Shown: in pieces, positions 7,544 to 14,656 of the stretch | How positions within the stretch are numbered: position 1 is the stretch's first letter | How the letters are laid out: each line of letters starts with the position of its first letter | From: Deltaproteobacteria bacterium | GTDB lineage: Bacteria; JAEEML01 | Reading direction: 5' to 3' | Length of the DNA: 20,001 bases | Assembly: GCA_016283195.1 (NCBI GenBank) | Contig: JAEEML010000122.1 | Location: forward strand, 1-20,001 | The notes under the pieces: model-generated | What the model saw: only the letters and a program-made list of their open reading frames with translations | Database searches by the model: none | What the model was told of the DNA's origin: nothing | Translations under genes and position numbers: made by a program

Positions 7544-8008
7544 TTACGGCGCGCTGGCGCGGACACAATATTGAGTCCGGCCAAAGAGCGGAGCGCCAAT
7601 ATAACCGCGTAATTTAAGGCGCTTGCCACCGTCGATGAGCATAACTTTTACTTTGTAATATTTGCCGCTGCCGGTGTCTAAAAGTTGCCCATTACCCCAG
7701 GTGTCTTTATCTATGGGGGCGAGGTTTTCCACTATTTTGAGGCCGACAATGGGCACATTTTTGAGCGCTCCCTCACATTTTTCGCAGAGCGGATTGGAAT
7801 TTTCATTAGATAAAATCTTGACGATTTGCCCGGATATTTTGCCATCCTGCATGGTGACCTTGATAATGCCCGGGGCTTCATCCTTGGTAACTGTTTGCCA
7901 ATAGCCAACCGGGGAGGTGAGATCTTCTTCCTCTGCGCCGGCTAGAGCAGGAAAAGCTAAAAATAACGCACAGATAACAAAGAATGATACTTTCTCGTCT
8001 ATTCTCAT
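7544..8008 (-). CDS. DUF2147 family exported protein
   Basis: A 154-residue periplasmic protein of the DUF2147 family, whose function is unknown. I start at the ATG at 8008: GAGG lies 7 nt upstream and a signal peptide begins there (VSFFVICALFLAFPALAGA, cleavage near residue 24-25). The mature part has the family pattern GYWQT...IIKVTMQDGKISGQIVKI, C75..C78, VPIVGLKIV, GNGQLLDTGSGKYYKVKV, LRGYIGAPLFGRTQYCVR. The gene starts 8 nt after the tyrosine phosphatase stop, and its GAGG overlaps that TGA stop, which points to translational coupling. It is the last gene of a three-gene operon. Confidence 0.85.
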   Translation of the reverse strand: MRIDEKVSFFVICALFLAFPALAGAEEEDLTSPVGYWQTVTKDEAPGIIKVTMQDGKISGQIVKILSNENSNPLCEKCEGALKNVPIVGLKIVENLAPIDKDTWGNGQLLDTGSGKYYKVKVMLIDGGKRLKLRGYIGAPLFGRTQYCVRASAP

Positions 8009-8016
8009 AAAAAACC

Positions 8017-8472
8017 TCAATGGCTTAAAATATTCTCTAAAAGCCCCTGGCAACCAGCCTGTACTTCTCGCCAGGTGCGGGCAAAATCATCGCTATACCA
8101 CGGGTCGGCCACTTCGCCGGGGGTGTCGGTATAATCCAGAAGCAGGTGCACTTTGTTTTCCGGGTCATCATCAAACACCCGGCGCATATTGCGGATATTG
8201 GCCATATCCATGCCGATTATCAGGTCAAAGGCCCGGTAATCATTTTTGGTTATTTGCCGCGCCCGTTTGCCTTCGCAGCTGATGCCGTGTTCTTCTAAAA
8301 GGCGGCGCACCGGCGGATAAACGGGATTACCCAATTCTTCGGTGCTGGTGGCGGCTGAGGCAATAACAAAATCGGCGGTAAGTCCCCGTTTTTGCACCAG
8401 ATCTTTCATGACAAATTCAGCCATGGGGCTGCGGCAAATATTGCCGTGACAGACAAAAAGTATCTTAGTCAT
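8017..8472 (-). CDS. Low-molecular-weight protein-tyrosine phosphatase
   Basis: Cytoplasmic enzyme that removes phosphate from phosphotyrosine; in bacteria it is often paired with a tyrosine kinase that controls polysaccharide export. The 151-residue protein has the P-loop C8-HGNIC-R14-S15 near the N-terminus and the general-acid motif DPWY (Asp123), both intact, so it should be active. I prefer the ATG at 8472, which places the P-loop at the usual distance from the start; a TTG 11 codons upstream gives an atypical extension. It sits between a small lipoprotein gene (35 nt upstream) and a DUF2147 gene (8 nt downstream). No kinase or polysaccharide genes are in view, so the substrate is unknown. 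Confidence 0.94.
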   Translation of the reverse strand: MTKILFVCHGNICRSPMAEFVMKDLVQKRGLTADFVIASAATSTEELGNPVYPPVRRLLEEHGISCEGKRARQITKNDYRAFDLIIGMDMANIRNMRRVFDDDPENKVHLLLDYTDTPGEVADPWYSDDFARTWREVQAGCQGLLENILSH

Positions 8473-8507
8473 CTTAATACCGCAAGAGAATAATATGGTG
8501 TCCAAGG

Positions 8508-8765
8508 TCAGGTATCGGAATTACTGTCGGATACTTCTGTTAACCAATAACCCTTGAGCGCTTTTTTCCAACACTCGTATTTGACATTTTCTTTTTCCGG
8601 GGCCATGCCGCAAAGTTCTTGACATTGTTTGGTTCCTTGGCAGGTGCCCAGGCTTTCGGGAACATTACAATCAGTCTCTACATTACATTTATTGGACTCG
8701 CCACAAGCCGGAAGAAGGGCAGAGGCAAAAATGAAAGCCATAGTTGATTTCTTTAAATATTTCAT
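8508..8765 (-). CDS. Small Cys-rich lipoprotein
   Basis: An 85-residue predicted lipoprotein that I do not recognise. ATG at 8765 is preceded by AGGAG at 7 nt. The signal peptide ends in LLPAC (Cys21). The mature part has six further cysteines (27, 33, 42, 48, 52, 65) in a spacing like the short Cys-rich knots at the N-terminus of the large lipoprotein at 470-2713 (C..C...DC), then a charged tail ending in SNSDT. It is the first gene of an operon with the tyrosine phosphatase and DUF2147 genes, behind a promoter near 8813-8839. It could be a degenerate or truncated relative of the larger Cys-rich lipoproteins. Confidence 0.75.
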   Translation of the reverse strand: MKYLKKSTMAFIFASALLPACGESNKCNVETDCNVPESLGTCQGTKQCQELCGMAPEKENVKYECWKKALKGYWLTEVSDSNSDT

Positions 8766-8785
8766 AGCAGGACTCCTAATTTTAT

Positions 8786-8802
8786 GGCGGCTACCTTCCG
8801 CC
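8786..8802. other. Leader hairpin before the small lipoprotein gene
   Basis: GGCGG (8786-8790) and CCGCC (8798-8802) pair perfectly across a 7-nt loop, between the promoter and the ribosome site of the 8508-8765 gene. A GC-only stem in the leader may stabilise the mRNA or bind a regulator. Confidence 0.35.
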
Positions 8803-8812
8803 GTGTGTGCCT

Positions 8813-8839
8813 AGTATAGTAAAGTCGCTTTTTTGTCAA
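8813..8839 (-). promoter_or_regulatory. Promoter for the lipoprotein-phosphatase-DUF2147 operon
   Basis: Consensus TTGACA (8834-8839) with TATACT (8813-8818, 5 of 6 matches) 15 bp downstream on the minus strand. The spacer is short, but both hexamers are good. Transcription would start near 8806 and include the GC hairpin at 8786-8802. Confidence 0.5.
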
Positions 8840-8885
8840 CTGCGGGAGGAGATAAAGGATTTATAATGACCGATGGCATATAGGG

Positions 8886-8956
8886 GCAGGTTTGCTCACA
8901 CATTTTTGCACCGAAAAACGTGCAAACCTGCACATTTTTGCACCAAAAAAGGTGCA
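8886..8956. repeat. Intergenic block of nested direct and inverted repeats
   Basis: Two 26-bp direct repeats (8899-8924 and 8931-8956, differing at two positions) start 32 bp apart, close to three helical turns. Each contains its own dyad: TTTGCAC/GTGCAAA in copy 1 and TGCACC/GGTGCA in copy 2. A perfect 10-bp inverted repeat, GCAGGTTTGC (8886-8895) and GCAAACCTGC (8922-8931), encloses copy 1. The block lies between the thiD stop and the promoter of the small lipoprotein operon. It may be an operator array, a processed RNA structure or a terminator region. No match to a known element was recognised. Confidence 0.7.
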
Positions 8957-9003
8957 CGCTTTTTGAAACAGAGGTTAGAGATGATTAGGGCGGTAAAAGG
9001 GCA

Positions 9004-9822
9004 TTAGGCTAATTCTTGCCACTTATATTCTGGGATGGCGTGCACATGATTGATGGCCCCTTTGACGCCTGTGCCGTAGTGCGGGGCGGTGGCTATGGCC
9101 CGATGGACAAACTCAAGCGCTCTTTGACAAACATGGAGCAGGGGCATATTTTGCGCGATGCCGGCGGCGCAGGCCGAGGCAGTGCTACAACCGGCCCCAT
9201 GGACACAATGGGTATCTATGCGCTTATGGGTGATGGTGTGCACACCCGTCTTGGTATAGAGAATATCTGTCACTTGGTCGGCGCTTAAGTGGCCGCCTTT
9301 TAAGAGAATATTCTTGGCACCAAGTTTAAAGAGCTCCTCGGCGGCATGGCTCATATCATCGCTGTCTTTAATGACTTTGCCGGTCAAAACCTCGGCCTCT
9401 TTGATGTTGGGAGTGAGCAGAGTGGCTTTTGGTAAAAGCAGAGTGCGCACAGCGTCAATGGCATCGTCATCAAGCACTTTTACACCCGGTTTACACACCA
9501 TAACTGGATCCAAAACCAGAGGAATATTGGGAGCATTTTCGCTAAGAACGGCGGCCACAGCTTCCACAATGGCTTTATTTTTGAGCATACCGGTTTTGAT
9601 GCAATCGGCCCCAAGATCTTCCAGCACCGTTTTGGCCTGCAGGGCCACAAAATCGGCCGGAATCTCATGTAGTCCCTTGGAACCATGGGAATTTTGGGCG
9701 GTGATGGCAGTGATGGCCGTCATGGCAAAGCCGCCGAGAGCGGTTACTGTTTTGATATCGGCCTGGAGGCCGGCGCCGCCGCCGGAATCGGAACCGGCTA
9801 TAATAAGAACTCTTCCACGCAT
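9004..9822 (-). CDS. thiD: Hydroxymethylpyrimidine/phosphomethylpyrimidine kinase
   Basis: Cytoplasmic ribokinase-fold enzyme that phosphorylates HMP and HMP-phosphate to the pyrophosphate used in thiamine synthesis or salvage. The 272-residue length is typical. Visible motifs are IAGSDSGGGAGLQADIKT (residues 8-25), AITAITAQNS, LDPVMVCKPG, LTPNIKEAEVLTG, ILLKGGH and the anion-hole/catalytic region HGAGC (208-212, Cys212). GAGC replaces the commoner GTGC, a variant also found in this superfamily. ATG at 9822 follows AAGGAG at 8 nt. No other thiamine genes are adjacent and no TPP riboswitch was recognised in the 132-bp gap upstream. A pyridoxal kinase of the same fold is the main alternative, but the motifs favour ThiD. 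Confidence 0.94.
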   Translation of the reverse strand: MRGRVLIIAGSDSGGGAGLQADIKTVTALGGFAMTAITAITAQNSHGSKGLHEIPADFVALQAKTVLEDLGADCIKTGMLKNKAIVEAVAAVLSENAPNIPLVLDPVMVCKPGVKVLDDDAIDAVRTLLLPKATLLTPNIKEAEVLTGKVIKDSDDMSHAAEELFKLGAKNILLKGGHLSADQVTDILYTKTGVHTITHKRIDTHCVHGAGCSTASACAAGIAQNMPLLHVCQRALEFVHRAIATAPHYGTGVKGAINHVHAIPEYKWQELA

Positions 9823-9954
9823 ACTATTATCTCCTTAAAATTAGTTAGTTACAGCTGCTAATAATCGGCAGCAAATTCACTGGCTGATCTAGCACGCTAT
9901 ATAATAAAATACCAGATAAATCATACTTACTTGGTAGGAAATAGCGCTTTTATT
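9823..9954. other. Intergenic region between dctM and thiD
   Basis: It holds an AT-rich stretch around 9897-9912 that may contain a promoter, and a dyad GCTGC/GCAGC (about 9855-9873) in what would be the thiD leader. I could not assign convincing -35/-10 boxes or a TPP riboswitch. Confidence 0.4.
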
Positions 9955-11223
9955 CTAATTTCCCCCGCCGATGAGCCCCGGTAGCCAAAGCGAAAGGCTC
10001 GGCCAATAAGTGATAACCAAAAGCGAGATAATTAAAAGCCCTAAAAACGGCAAGGTAGTGAGGGCCAATTTGATCATCGGTTCTTTAAAGCGATAACTGG
10101 CGATAAAGAGATTCATGCCAACCGGCGGAGTGCAATAGCCGATTTGCAAGTTGGCCAAAAAGATGATGCCGAGGTGCACCGGGTCAATGCCATATTCGGC
10201 GGCCAGTGGCAGAATGAGCGGCACCACCAGCATAATAGCCGAATAAACATCCAGCATACAGCCAACCAAAAGCAAAAAGCAGTTAAGCAAAATGAGGAAG
10301 GTGATTTTATTGTGAATAAATTGTGAAGTAACCTCAAATAAGCGGCTCGGCACATCCTGGTCGATGAGCACATTGGAAAAAGCATAACTCGCGCCCATAA
10401 TAATGAGGATAGCGCCTACCATAGTCATGGCTTTAACCGTTACTTGTCCCAGCTTTTTGAAGGAAATATCGCGGTAAACAAAAACTTCTATTATGAGGCA
10501 GTAGCAGGCGGTGATAGCTGCTGCTTCGGAGACGGCAAGGAGGCCGGAGAAAATACCGCCCAGCACCACAAAAGGCAGCGGAAATTCAAAGATAATCCCC
10601 AAAAAGGCATCTTTTAGCTCTTTCCAGGAAAAGGGCACTTTTTCCTGCTTGATTTTAGTGCCTTGGTAAATGCTGTAAGTGCCCAGTACAATGAGCATTA
10701 AGAAACCAGGCAAAATCCCGGCGGCAAAAATATCGCTCACGCCCACATCGGCGGCGATGGCATAGAGAATAAGGGGCAGGGCCGGCGGGAAGAGAAGACC
10801 CAGGCTACCAGAGGTGGTGACAAGACCTAAAGAGAATGATTCCGGATAGTTATCTTTTCTAAGAGCCGGGTATAAAAGGCCGCCCATGGCCACAATGGTG
10901 ACGCCGGAAGCGCCGGTTAAAGCGGTAAAAATAGAGCAGACTACAATAGTGACAATGGCCATGCCGCCAGGGAGCCAGCCGAGAGATGCTCTGATGAGGC
11001 GCACCAAACGCTGCGGAGTTTTGGACTCACTCAAAAGGTAGCCGGCAAAAGTAAAGAGCGGTATGGAAATAAGTACATTATTTTGCGATAAGCGGGCTAT
11101 CTCCCCGGCAGCCAGCGAAATTTCCATGCCGCCGCTGTGGTAGCCAAAAATAGCGCCGCCGGAAAGAGCAATGAAGAGCGGAATACCGATTAAAATAGCC
11201 ACTAAAGCTAAAATGATACTCAT
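9955..11223 (-). CDS. dctM: TRAP transporter large permease subunit (DctM)
   Basis: Inner-membrane transport subunit of a tripartite ATP-independent periplasmic (TRAP) transporter, driving uptake with a sodium or proton gradient. The 422 residues match the usual ~425-residue DctM length and are almost wholly hydrophobic, with about twelve membrane segments. Recognisable stretches are NNVLISIPLFTFAGYLL, IFTALTGASGVTIVAMGGL, SGSLGLLFPPALPLILYA, DVYSAIMLVVPLILPLA and IGYCTPPVGMNLFIAS. The ATG overlaps the TGA stop of dctQ (ATGA, 11220-11223), so the two are translationally coupled. It is the last gene of the TatT-type TRAP operon. Confidence 0.96.
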   Translation of the reverse strand: MSIILALVAILIGIPLFIALSGGAIFGYHSGGMEISLAAGEIARLSQNNVLISIPLFTFAGYLLSESKTPQRLVRLIRASLGWLPGGMAIVTIVVCSIFTALTGASGVTIVAMGGLLYPALRKDNYPESFSLGLVTTSGSLGLLFPPALPLILYAIAADVGVSDIFAAGILPGFLMLIVLGTYSIYQGTKIKQEKVPFSWKELKDAFLGIIFEFPLPFVVLGGIFSGLLAVSEAAAITACYCLIIEVFVYRDISFKKLGQVTVKAMTMVGAILIIMGASYAFSNVLIDQDVPSRLFEVTSQFIHNKITFLILLNCFLLLVGCMLDVYSAIMLVVPLILPLAAEYGIDPVHLGIIFLANLQIGYCTPPVGMNLFIASYRFKEPMIKLALTTLPFLGLLIISLLVITYWPSLSLWLPGLIGGGN

Positions 11224-11753
11224 ACGGCGGCTCCTTCCTCTTTAGCAGCCGGTATAAGCTCCGGACGTAAGAAGCAGCGCAAATGGCGGGCGCAGTAGAT
11301 CAAAAAGCGCAAAGTAATAACGACAAAGCAGTAAGGCATAATAATAATGGCCTCGGCTGTGGTGATGCCAGCAAAAGCCATTTGCTGCATTTCTACCTCA
11401 TTTTGGTAATTTTGCCATGAGGAGATGATGAGCAGGACGGCAATGGCCGCCGAGAGTAAATCAATAATGGCGCGGAAGAGGTAAAGCCCCCGGCCTTTGA
11501 GCAAGAGACGGGGAATATCAACGGTGATGTGTTGATACTCCCGGGCGGCAATGGCCGCGCCAATCATGGCTATCCAGAGGACACTGTAGCGCATAAAGCC
11601 ATCGGCCCAGGCCAGGCCGTTGATGTGTAGCCAGCGGAAGAGAATCTGGCTAAAAGAAATAATGACTACGCTGGTCATGAAAACGGCAATGAGCACATCT
11701 TCCACTCGCCCGTAAATCCAGCGTAATTTAGCTAGAATTTTTAAGAATTTCAT
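11220..11753 (-). CDS. dctQ: TRAP transporter small permease subunit (DctQ)
   Basis: Small inner-membrane subunit that forms a complex with DctM and helps dock the periplasmic binding protein. The 177-residue protein has four predicted membrane segments; the conserved region is ISFSQILFRWLHINGLAWADGFMRYSVLWIAMIGAAIAAREYQHITVD (residues ~32-79), with the usual W.....R...W....GA..A.R...H pattern. A weak AGGA lies 9 nt before the ATG at 11753. Its stop overlaps the dctM start by 4 nt and its start follows dctP by 21 nt. Confidence 0.94.
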   Translation of the reverse strand: MKFLKILAKLRWIYGRVEDVLIAVFMTSVVIISFSQILFRWLHINGLAWADGFMRYSVLWIAMIGAAIAAREYQHITVDIPRLLLKGRGLYLFRAIIDLLSAAIAVLLIISSWQNYQNEVEMQQMAFAGITTAEAIIIMPYCFVVITLRFLIYCARHLRCFLRPELIPAAKEEGAAV

Positions 11754-11774
11754 AGTGGAAAGTCCTAAAGAAGA

Positions 11775-12803
11775 TTATTTGGCAGCTCCGGCTTTTTCGG
11801 CCCGCACTTTGGCGATGATAGAACGAATTTCACTTAAAAGCTCATCATTAAAGCGGCTTTTTTCGTTGATTTTTTGAATGGCGATATCGGCTTGCCGACG
11901 GAATTCCTTGGCATTGGCGTCGCTGAGCTTTTCCAAACTAATGCCTTGTTTTATTAGCGTTTTTAAAGCATCGGTGGCATCGTTGCGGTTGGCCTGATCG
12001 ACTTTGCGCATGTGCTTATTTAATACTTCCATAATAATGGCTTGATCTTCCGGCGAGACGCGGTCCAGCGATTTTTGCGAAAGGGCCACGGTGCCGTAAA
12101 TATAAAGCAGCGGGAAGTCTAAAATATGTGATACTTTGGTCCACCATTGCAAAACGAGAGCGCCTACAGAGCTGGTGAAGACGGTATCCAAAAGGCCTGT
12201 TTGCAAAGCAGTTAAAACATCGGTCAGCGGCAGGGCAACAGGCGGCACACCTAGAGATTCCATGGTGATTTGGCTAACCGGGTCGCCTTGAGGAATCCAG
12301 ATTTTGCGCCCTTTGAGCTGGCTGAGCTCGGTCACTTTGGCATTGCTCATCATGTAAGCAAAGCCGGAATCCACCAGAATGGAGCACTGGTAGCCATACT
12401 CTTTACAGCCGTTTAAGAGCTTGGGCTCAATAGCGGCTCGCACGGCATCTACTTCGTCATAGTTAGAGAGGAGCATGGGCAGGCTCATAATCTGAAAATC
12501 GTTGTAAATAGCGCTCATGTCACCGGCGGTAAAAGAGGCGCCGTGGAGCTGGCCGGCTTTGATTTTACGCTGCACAACAATATTATTCCCCATGACCCCG
12601 CCGGGATAAACTTTAAAAGTGGCCCGGCCCTGAGTCTTTTCAAAAACCTCTTTGCCGGCGGCTTTTATTGTTTCGTTCAGTAAACTGCCGTCTGGCGTAA
12701 GTACAGAAATTTTAAAGACAACGGGCGCTGCCGCAGCTTCGCTTGGTGCTGCAAGAATAGTAGCTAGTGCAAGTAATGAGACAGTTAATAAACGCTTATA
12801 CAT
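11775..12803 (-). CDS. dctP: TRAP transporter periplasmic binding protein (DctP/TatP type)
   Basis: Periplasmic solute receptor for the TRAP transporter. The 342-residue protein starts with a signal peptide (MYKRLLTVSLLALATILAAP, cleavage near residue 25). Family stretches are VYPGGVMGNN, LSQLKGRKIWIPQGDP and PLTDVLTALQTGLLDTVFTS. In most family members the segment after GLK/GRK reads K-[IM]-R-[VT]-P, with the Arg binding the substrate carboxylate; here it is K-I-W-I-P (Trp169). As in the Treponema TatPT system, the ligand may therefore not be an ordinary carboxylate. AGGAG lies 6 nt before ATG 12803, and the gene starts 9 nt after tatT. This is gene three of the operon. Confidence 0.94.
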   Translation of the reverse strand: MYKRLLTVSLLALATILAAPSEAAAAPVVFKISVLTPDGSLLNETIKAAGKEVFEKTQGRATFKVYPGGVMGNNIVVQRKIKAGQLHGASFTAGDMSAIYNDFQIMSLPMLLSNYDEVDAVRAAIEPKLLNGCKEYGYQCSILVDSGFAYMMSNAKVTELSQLKGRKIWIPQGDPVSQITMESLGVPPVALPLTDVLTALQTGLLDTVFTSSVGALVLQWWTKVSHILDFPLLYIYGTVALSQKSLDRVSPEDQAIIMEVLNKHMRKVDQANRNDATDALKTLIKQGISLEKLSDANAKEFRRQADIAIQKINEKSRFNDELLSEIRSIIAKVRAEKAGAAK

Positions 12804-12812
12804 TGTTTACTC

Positions 12813-13694
12813 CTATTCAAAATATTCCGCTGATTCATCCAAAAGTTTTTTGGCATCAGCTTTGGCCATAGTGTTCATAAGAGTGAGCGAGGGCTCGATA
12901 TCTGCCGGCGTATCAAGGACATATTTTAGTAATTTATCATGCATTTCCTGATCAAATTTGGGCCGGGCATAGCGTTTGGCATAGCTGACATAAACGCCCA
13001 AATCGTGACCTTTGGATATGGCAATGGCTTTTTCAAAATGCATTTTGGCTTTCTCCGGCTGGCCGCCCAAGGACTCAGGTACGAGAGAATAGAGCAGAGC
13101 CATTACTTGGTGAGGCATACCACCGCCGTAAGTTTCGTCAAGCTCTAAAAAGCGGTGAGCCAAAAGATCCAGCTTGGGCAAATCGGCGTAATTGTCGCTG
13201 TCTTCCATGTGGGTTTCAATATAAAAAGCCCAGGCCATGATTAGCGTTCCCAAGTATGATTGTTGTTCTTTGGTAATAGTGGCGGCGATAGGCTCAAAGC
13301 CGGCAAAGGATTTCTTGCCATTTTCTTTAAAAGAGGGATTAACCAGCGCCATAGCGGCAAAAGCATATTTTTTAGCCTTTTGGCCCATGGCTTTGGCCCG
13401 CGGAGTGTTCATATCCTCAAAAAAGCCGGATCCAAAAGCGGAGTAGAGCTGGGCACCGGCGGCCAAAAGTTGCGGATTATCGGAATTGCTGTCAATAAGG
13501 CCATCCAAAATCAATAGATAAGAGGGCATGGCTTCACGTACCAGATCGGGATCGTCCTGCTTCATAACCGAATCGACAAAGCCGGAGAGCATATTGCCGG
13601 CTTTCTTTTTGACCATGCGACTACAGCCGCTAAGGCCGATGGAAAGTGCTAAGAGTAACCCGATCGTGCAATACTTTTTTAAACTGTTTGGCAT
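12813..13694 (-). CDS. tatT: TRAP transporter TatT-family lipoprotein
   Basis: Periplasm-facing lipoprotein with TPR-like helices. In Treponema pallidum TatT (Tp0956) forms a trimer that binds the receptor TatP (Tp0957). The 293-residue protein starts at ATG 13694, chosen because GAGGAGG lies 5 nt upstream. The lipobox is LSGC (Cys24). The family pattern DDPDLVREAMPSYLLILDGL, NPQLLAAGAQLYSAFGSGFF, AKAMGQKAKKYAFAAM, YGGGMPHQVMALLYSLVPES and PEKAKMHFEKAIAISKGHDL is clear. The gene lies directly before dctP, the same order as in Treponema. It is likely to shuttle or store ligand for the receptor; that role is inferred from the family. No regulator is adjacent. Confidence 0.92.
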   Translation of the reverse strand: MPNSLKKYCTIGLLLALSIGLSGCSRMVKKKAGNMLSGFVDSVMKQDDPDLVREAMPSYLLILDGLIDSNSDNPQLLAAGAQLYSAFGSGFFEDMNTPRAKAMGQKAKKYAFAAMALVNPSFKENGKKSFAGFEPIAATITKEQQSYLGTLIMAWAFYIETHMEDSDNYADLPKLDLLAHRFLELDETYGGGMPHQVMALLYSLVPESLGGQPEKAKMHFEKAIAISKGHDLGVYVSYAKRYARPKFDQEMHDKLLKYVLDTPADIEPSLTLMNTMAKADAKKLLDESAEYFE

Positions 13695-13740
13695 TCGTTC
13701 CTCCTCAAACACCGCATCTATGCTACTAAATAAAGCCGTT

Positions 13741-14547
13741 TCATGGCAAGAGTGGGATTACATAGCCGGTATCCATCCACAAAATTTCCCGCTCACGCGT
13801 CACTATTTGGCAACTTAACTGGTATAATGTGCGGTGAAAAGATGTGGGATCCAGTTTGTTGGCTTTTAAAGAGCAAGCTAAAAATGCTGTCTCTTCATCC
13901 GGCTCTTCCATAAGGGTAAAACCATAGGCGCCTATTACTTCTTTTAGGTACTCTGTACCGGCTGAAGTAGTTACACCAAAACCAGTATTATCAATAATAT
14001 CAAATACTTTTAATTTCATAGGCGCCGGAGGTATCCGCAAAGTGCCGTGGGCTAAAAGCTTTAAACCTTCGTCGGTTATCATGCCGCTGGGCATGGAAGG
14101 GAAAATGGCATGCGAGACAACAGTGATGATGTTGCTCCGGCTGATGGCATTTACCTGGCAGGGTAATTCTTTGGGCCAGGTGAGGCGTACGGCAGTGCGC
14201 TTTTCTTTAAGAGTGACGTAATTATCAATATCAATCTGCCCGAGGCAGCTTTCTATTTTGGCTATTTGGGCAGCCGGCATGGCATTGACACTGGCTGCCA
14301 ACTCCTCGCTTGTGCCGTCAAACCCGGCGATATTACTGGTAAAAACACCAAGAGTGAGTTCTTGCGCAGTGGCACTTAGGGCAGCTTCGCCTTGGCCCAT
14401 GAGCCATATAAGTTCGCCGGAGCCATAATTTAAAAGTGAGCTTTGGGCGCGGCTGTACCACAGCGGAGCGCGCCCGCCGGAGCTGCAGGCAGTGAAAAAT
14501 AGGCCGAGTAGGCTACTGTAAAATATGAACTGTTTTAGCGCTGACAC
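13741..14547 (-). CDS. LPP20-like lipoprotein, first gene of the TRAP operon
   Basis: A 268-residue predicted lipoprotein. The signal peptide ends in FTAC (Cys21). The start is GTG at 14547; GGGAG lies 10 nt upstream and no other start precedes the signal peptide. The mature N-terminus RAPLWYSRA..LLNYGSGEL..L..GEAALSATAQ.. resembles LPP20-family lipoproteins (P.WY...., YG.G.....A...A...), with low certainty. The rest, including DNTGFGVTTSAGTEYLKEV, is unfamiliar. It lies 46 nt before tatT and heads the operon, so a role in delivering ligand or anchoring the transporter at the outer membrane is possible. Transcription starts from the divergent region it shares with the diguanylate cyclase gene. 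Confidence 0.75.
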   Translation of the reverse strand: MSALKQFIFYSSLLGLFFTACSSGGRAPLWYSRAQSSLLNYGSGELIWLMGQGEAALSATAQELTLGVFTSNIAGFDGTSEELAASVNAMPAAQIAKIESCLGQIDIDNYVTLKEKRTAVRLTWPKELPCQVNAISRSNIITVVSHAIFPSMPSGMITDEGLKLLAHGTLRIPPAPMKLKVFDIIDNTGFGVTTSAGTEYLKEVIGAYGFTLMEEPDEETAFLACSLKANKLDPTSFHRTLYQLSCQIVTREREILWMDTGYVIPLLP

Positions 14548-14567
14548 CTTATTTATGCTCCCAGAAT

Positions 14568-14596
14568 TTGCTCCCTTCCGGCAGTCGTGATAACCT
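14568..14596 (+). promoter_or_regulatory. Weak candidate promoter for the diguanylate cyclase operon
   Basis: TTGCTC (14568-14573) and TAACCT (14591-14596), 17 bp apart. The -35 is fair and the -10 poor (3 of 6). The -10 forms the left half of the 12-bp palindrome. Confidence 0.3.
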
Positions 14597-14602
14597 AGGT
14601 TA
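14591..14602. promoter_or_regulatory. Perfect 12-bp palindrome in a divergent promoter region
   Basis: TAACCTAGGTTA is a perfect palindrome lying midway between the TRAP operon and the diguanylate cyclase gene. It overlaps the candidate -10 boxes of both directions, a classic position for a dimeric repressor. No regulator gene is nearby. Confidence 0.5.
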
Positions 14603-14630
14603 CAGTAGTTTCTTTGCCTCTTGTTGGCAA
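14602..14630 (-). promoter_or_regulatory. Weak candidate promoter for the TRAP operon
   Basis: On the minus strand TTGCCA (14625-14630) and TACTGT (14602-14607) are 17 bp apart. The -35 is good (5 of 6), the -10 poor. It would give a leader of about 50 nt for the LPP20-like gene. Confidence 0.35.
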
Positions 14631-14635
14631 CAGGC
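14616..14635. other. Hairpin in the diguanylate cyclase leader
   Basis: GCCTCTTG (14616-14623) and CAACAGGC (14628-14635) pair with one C-C mismatch around a TTGG loop, 21 nt before the ATG at 14657. It may be a leader structure or an operator. Confidence 0.35.
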
Positions 14636-14656
14636 TAATTTTTACAGAGTGTTAAT

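Noticed and set aside
9823-9954. TPP riboswitch before thiD
   Set aside because: The conserved CTGAGA and ACCTGA-type cores could not be found in the leader.
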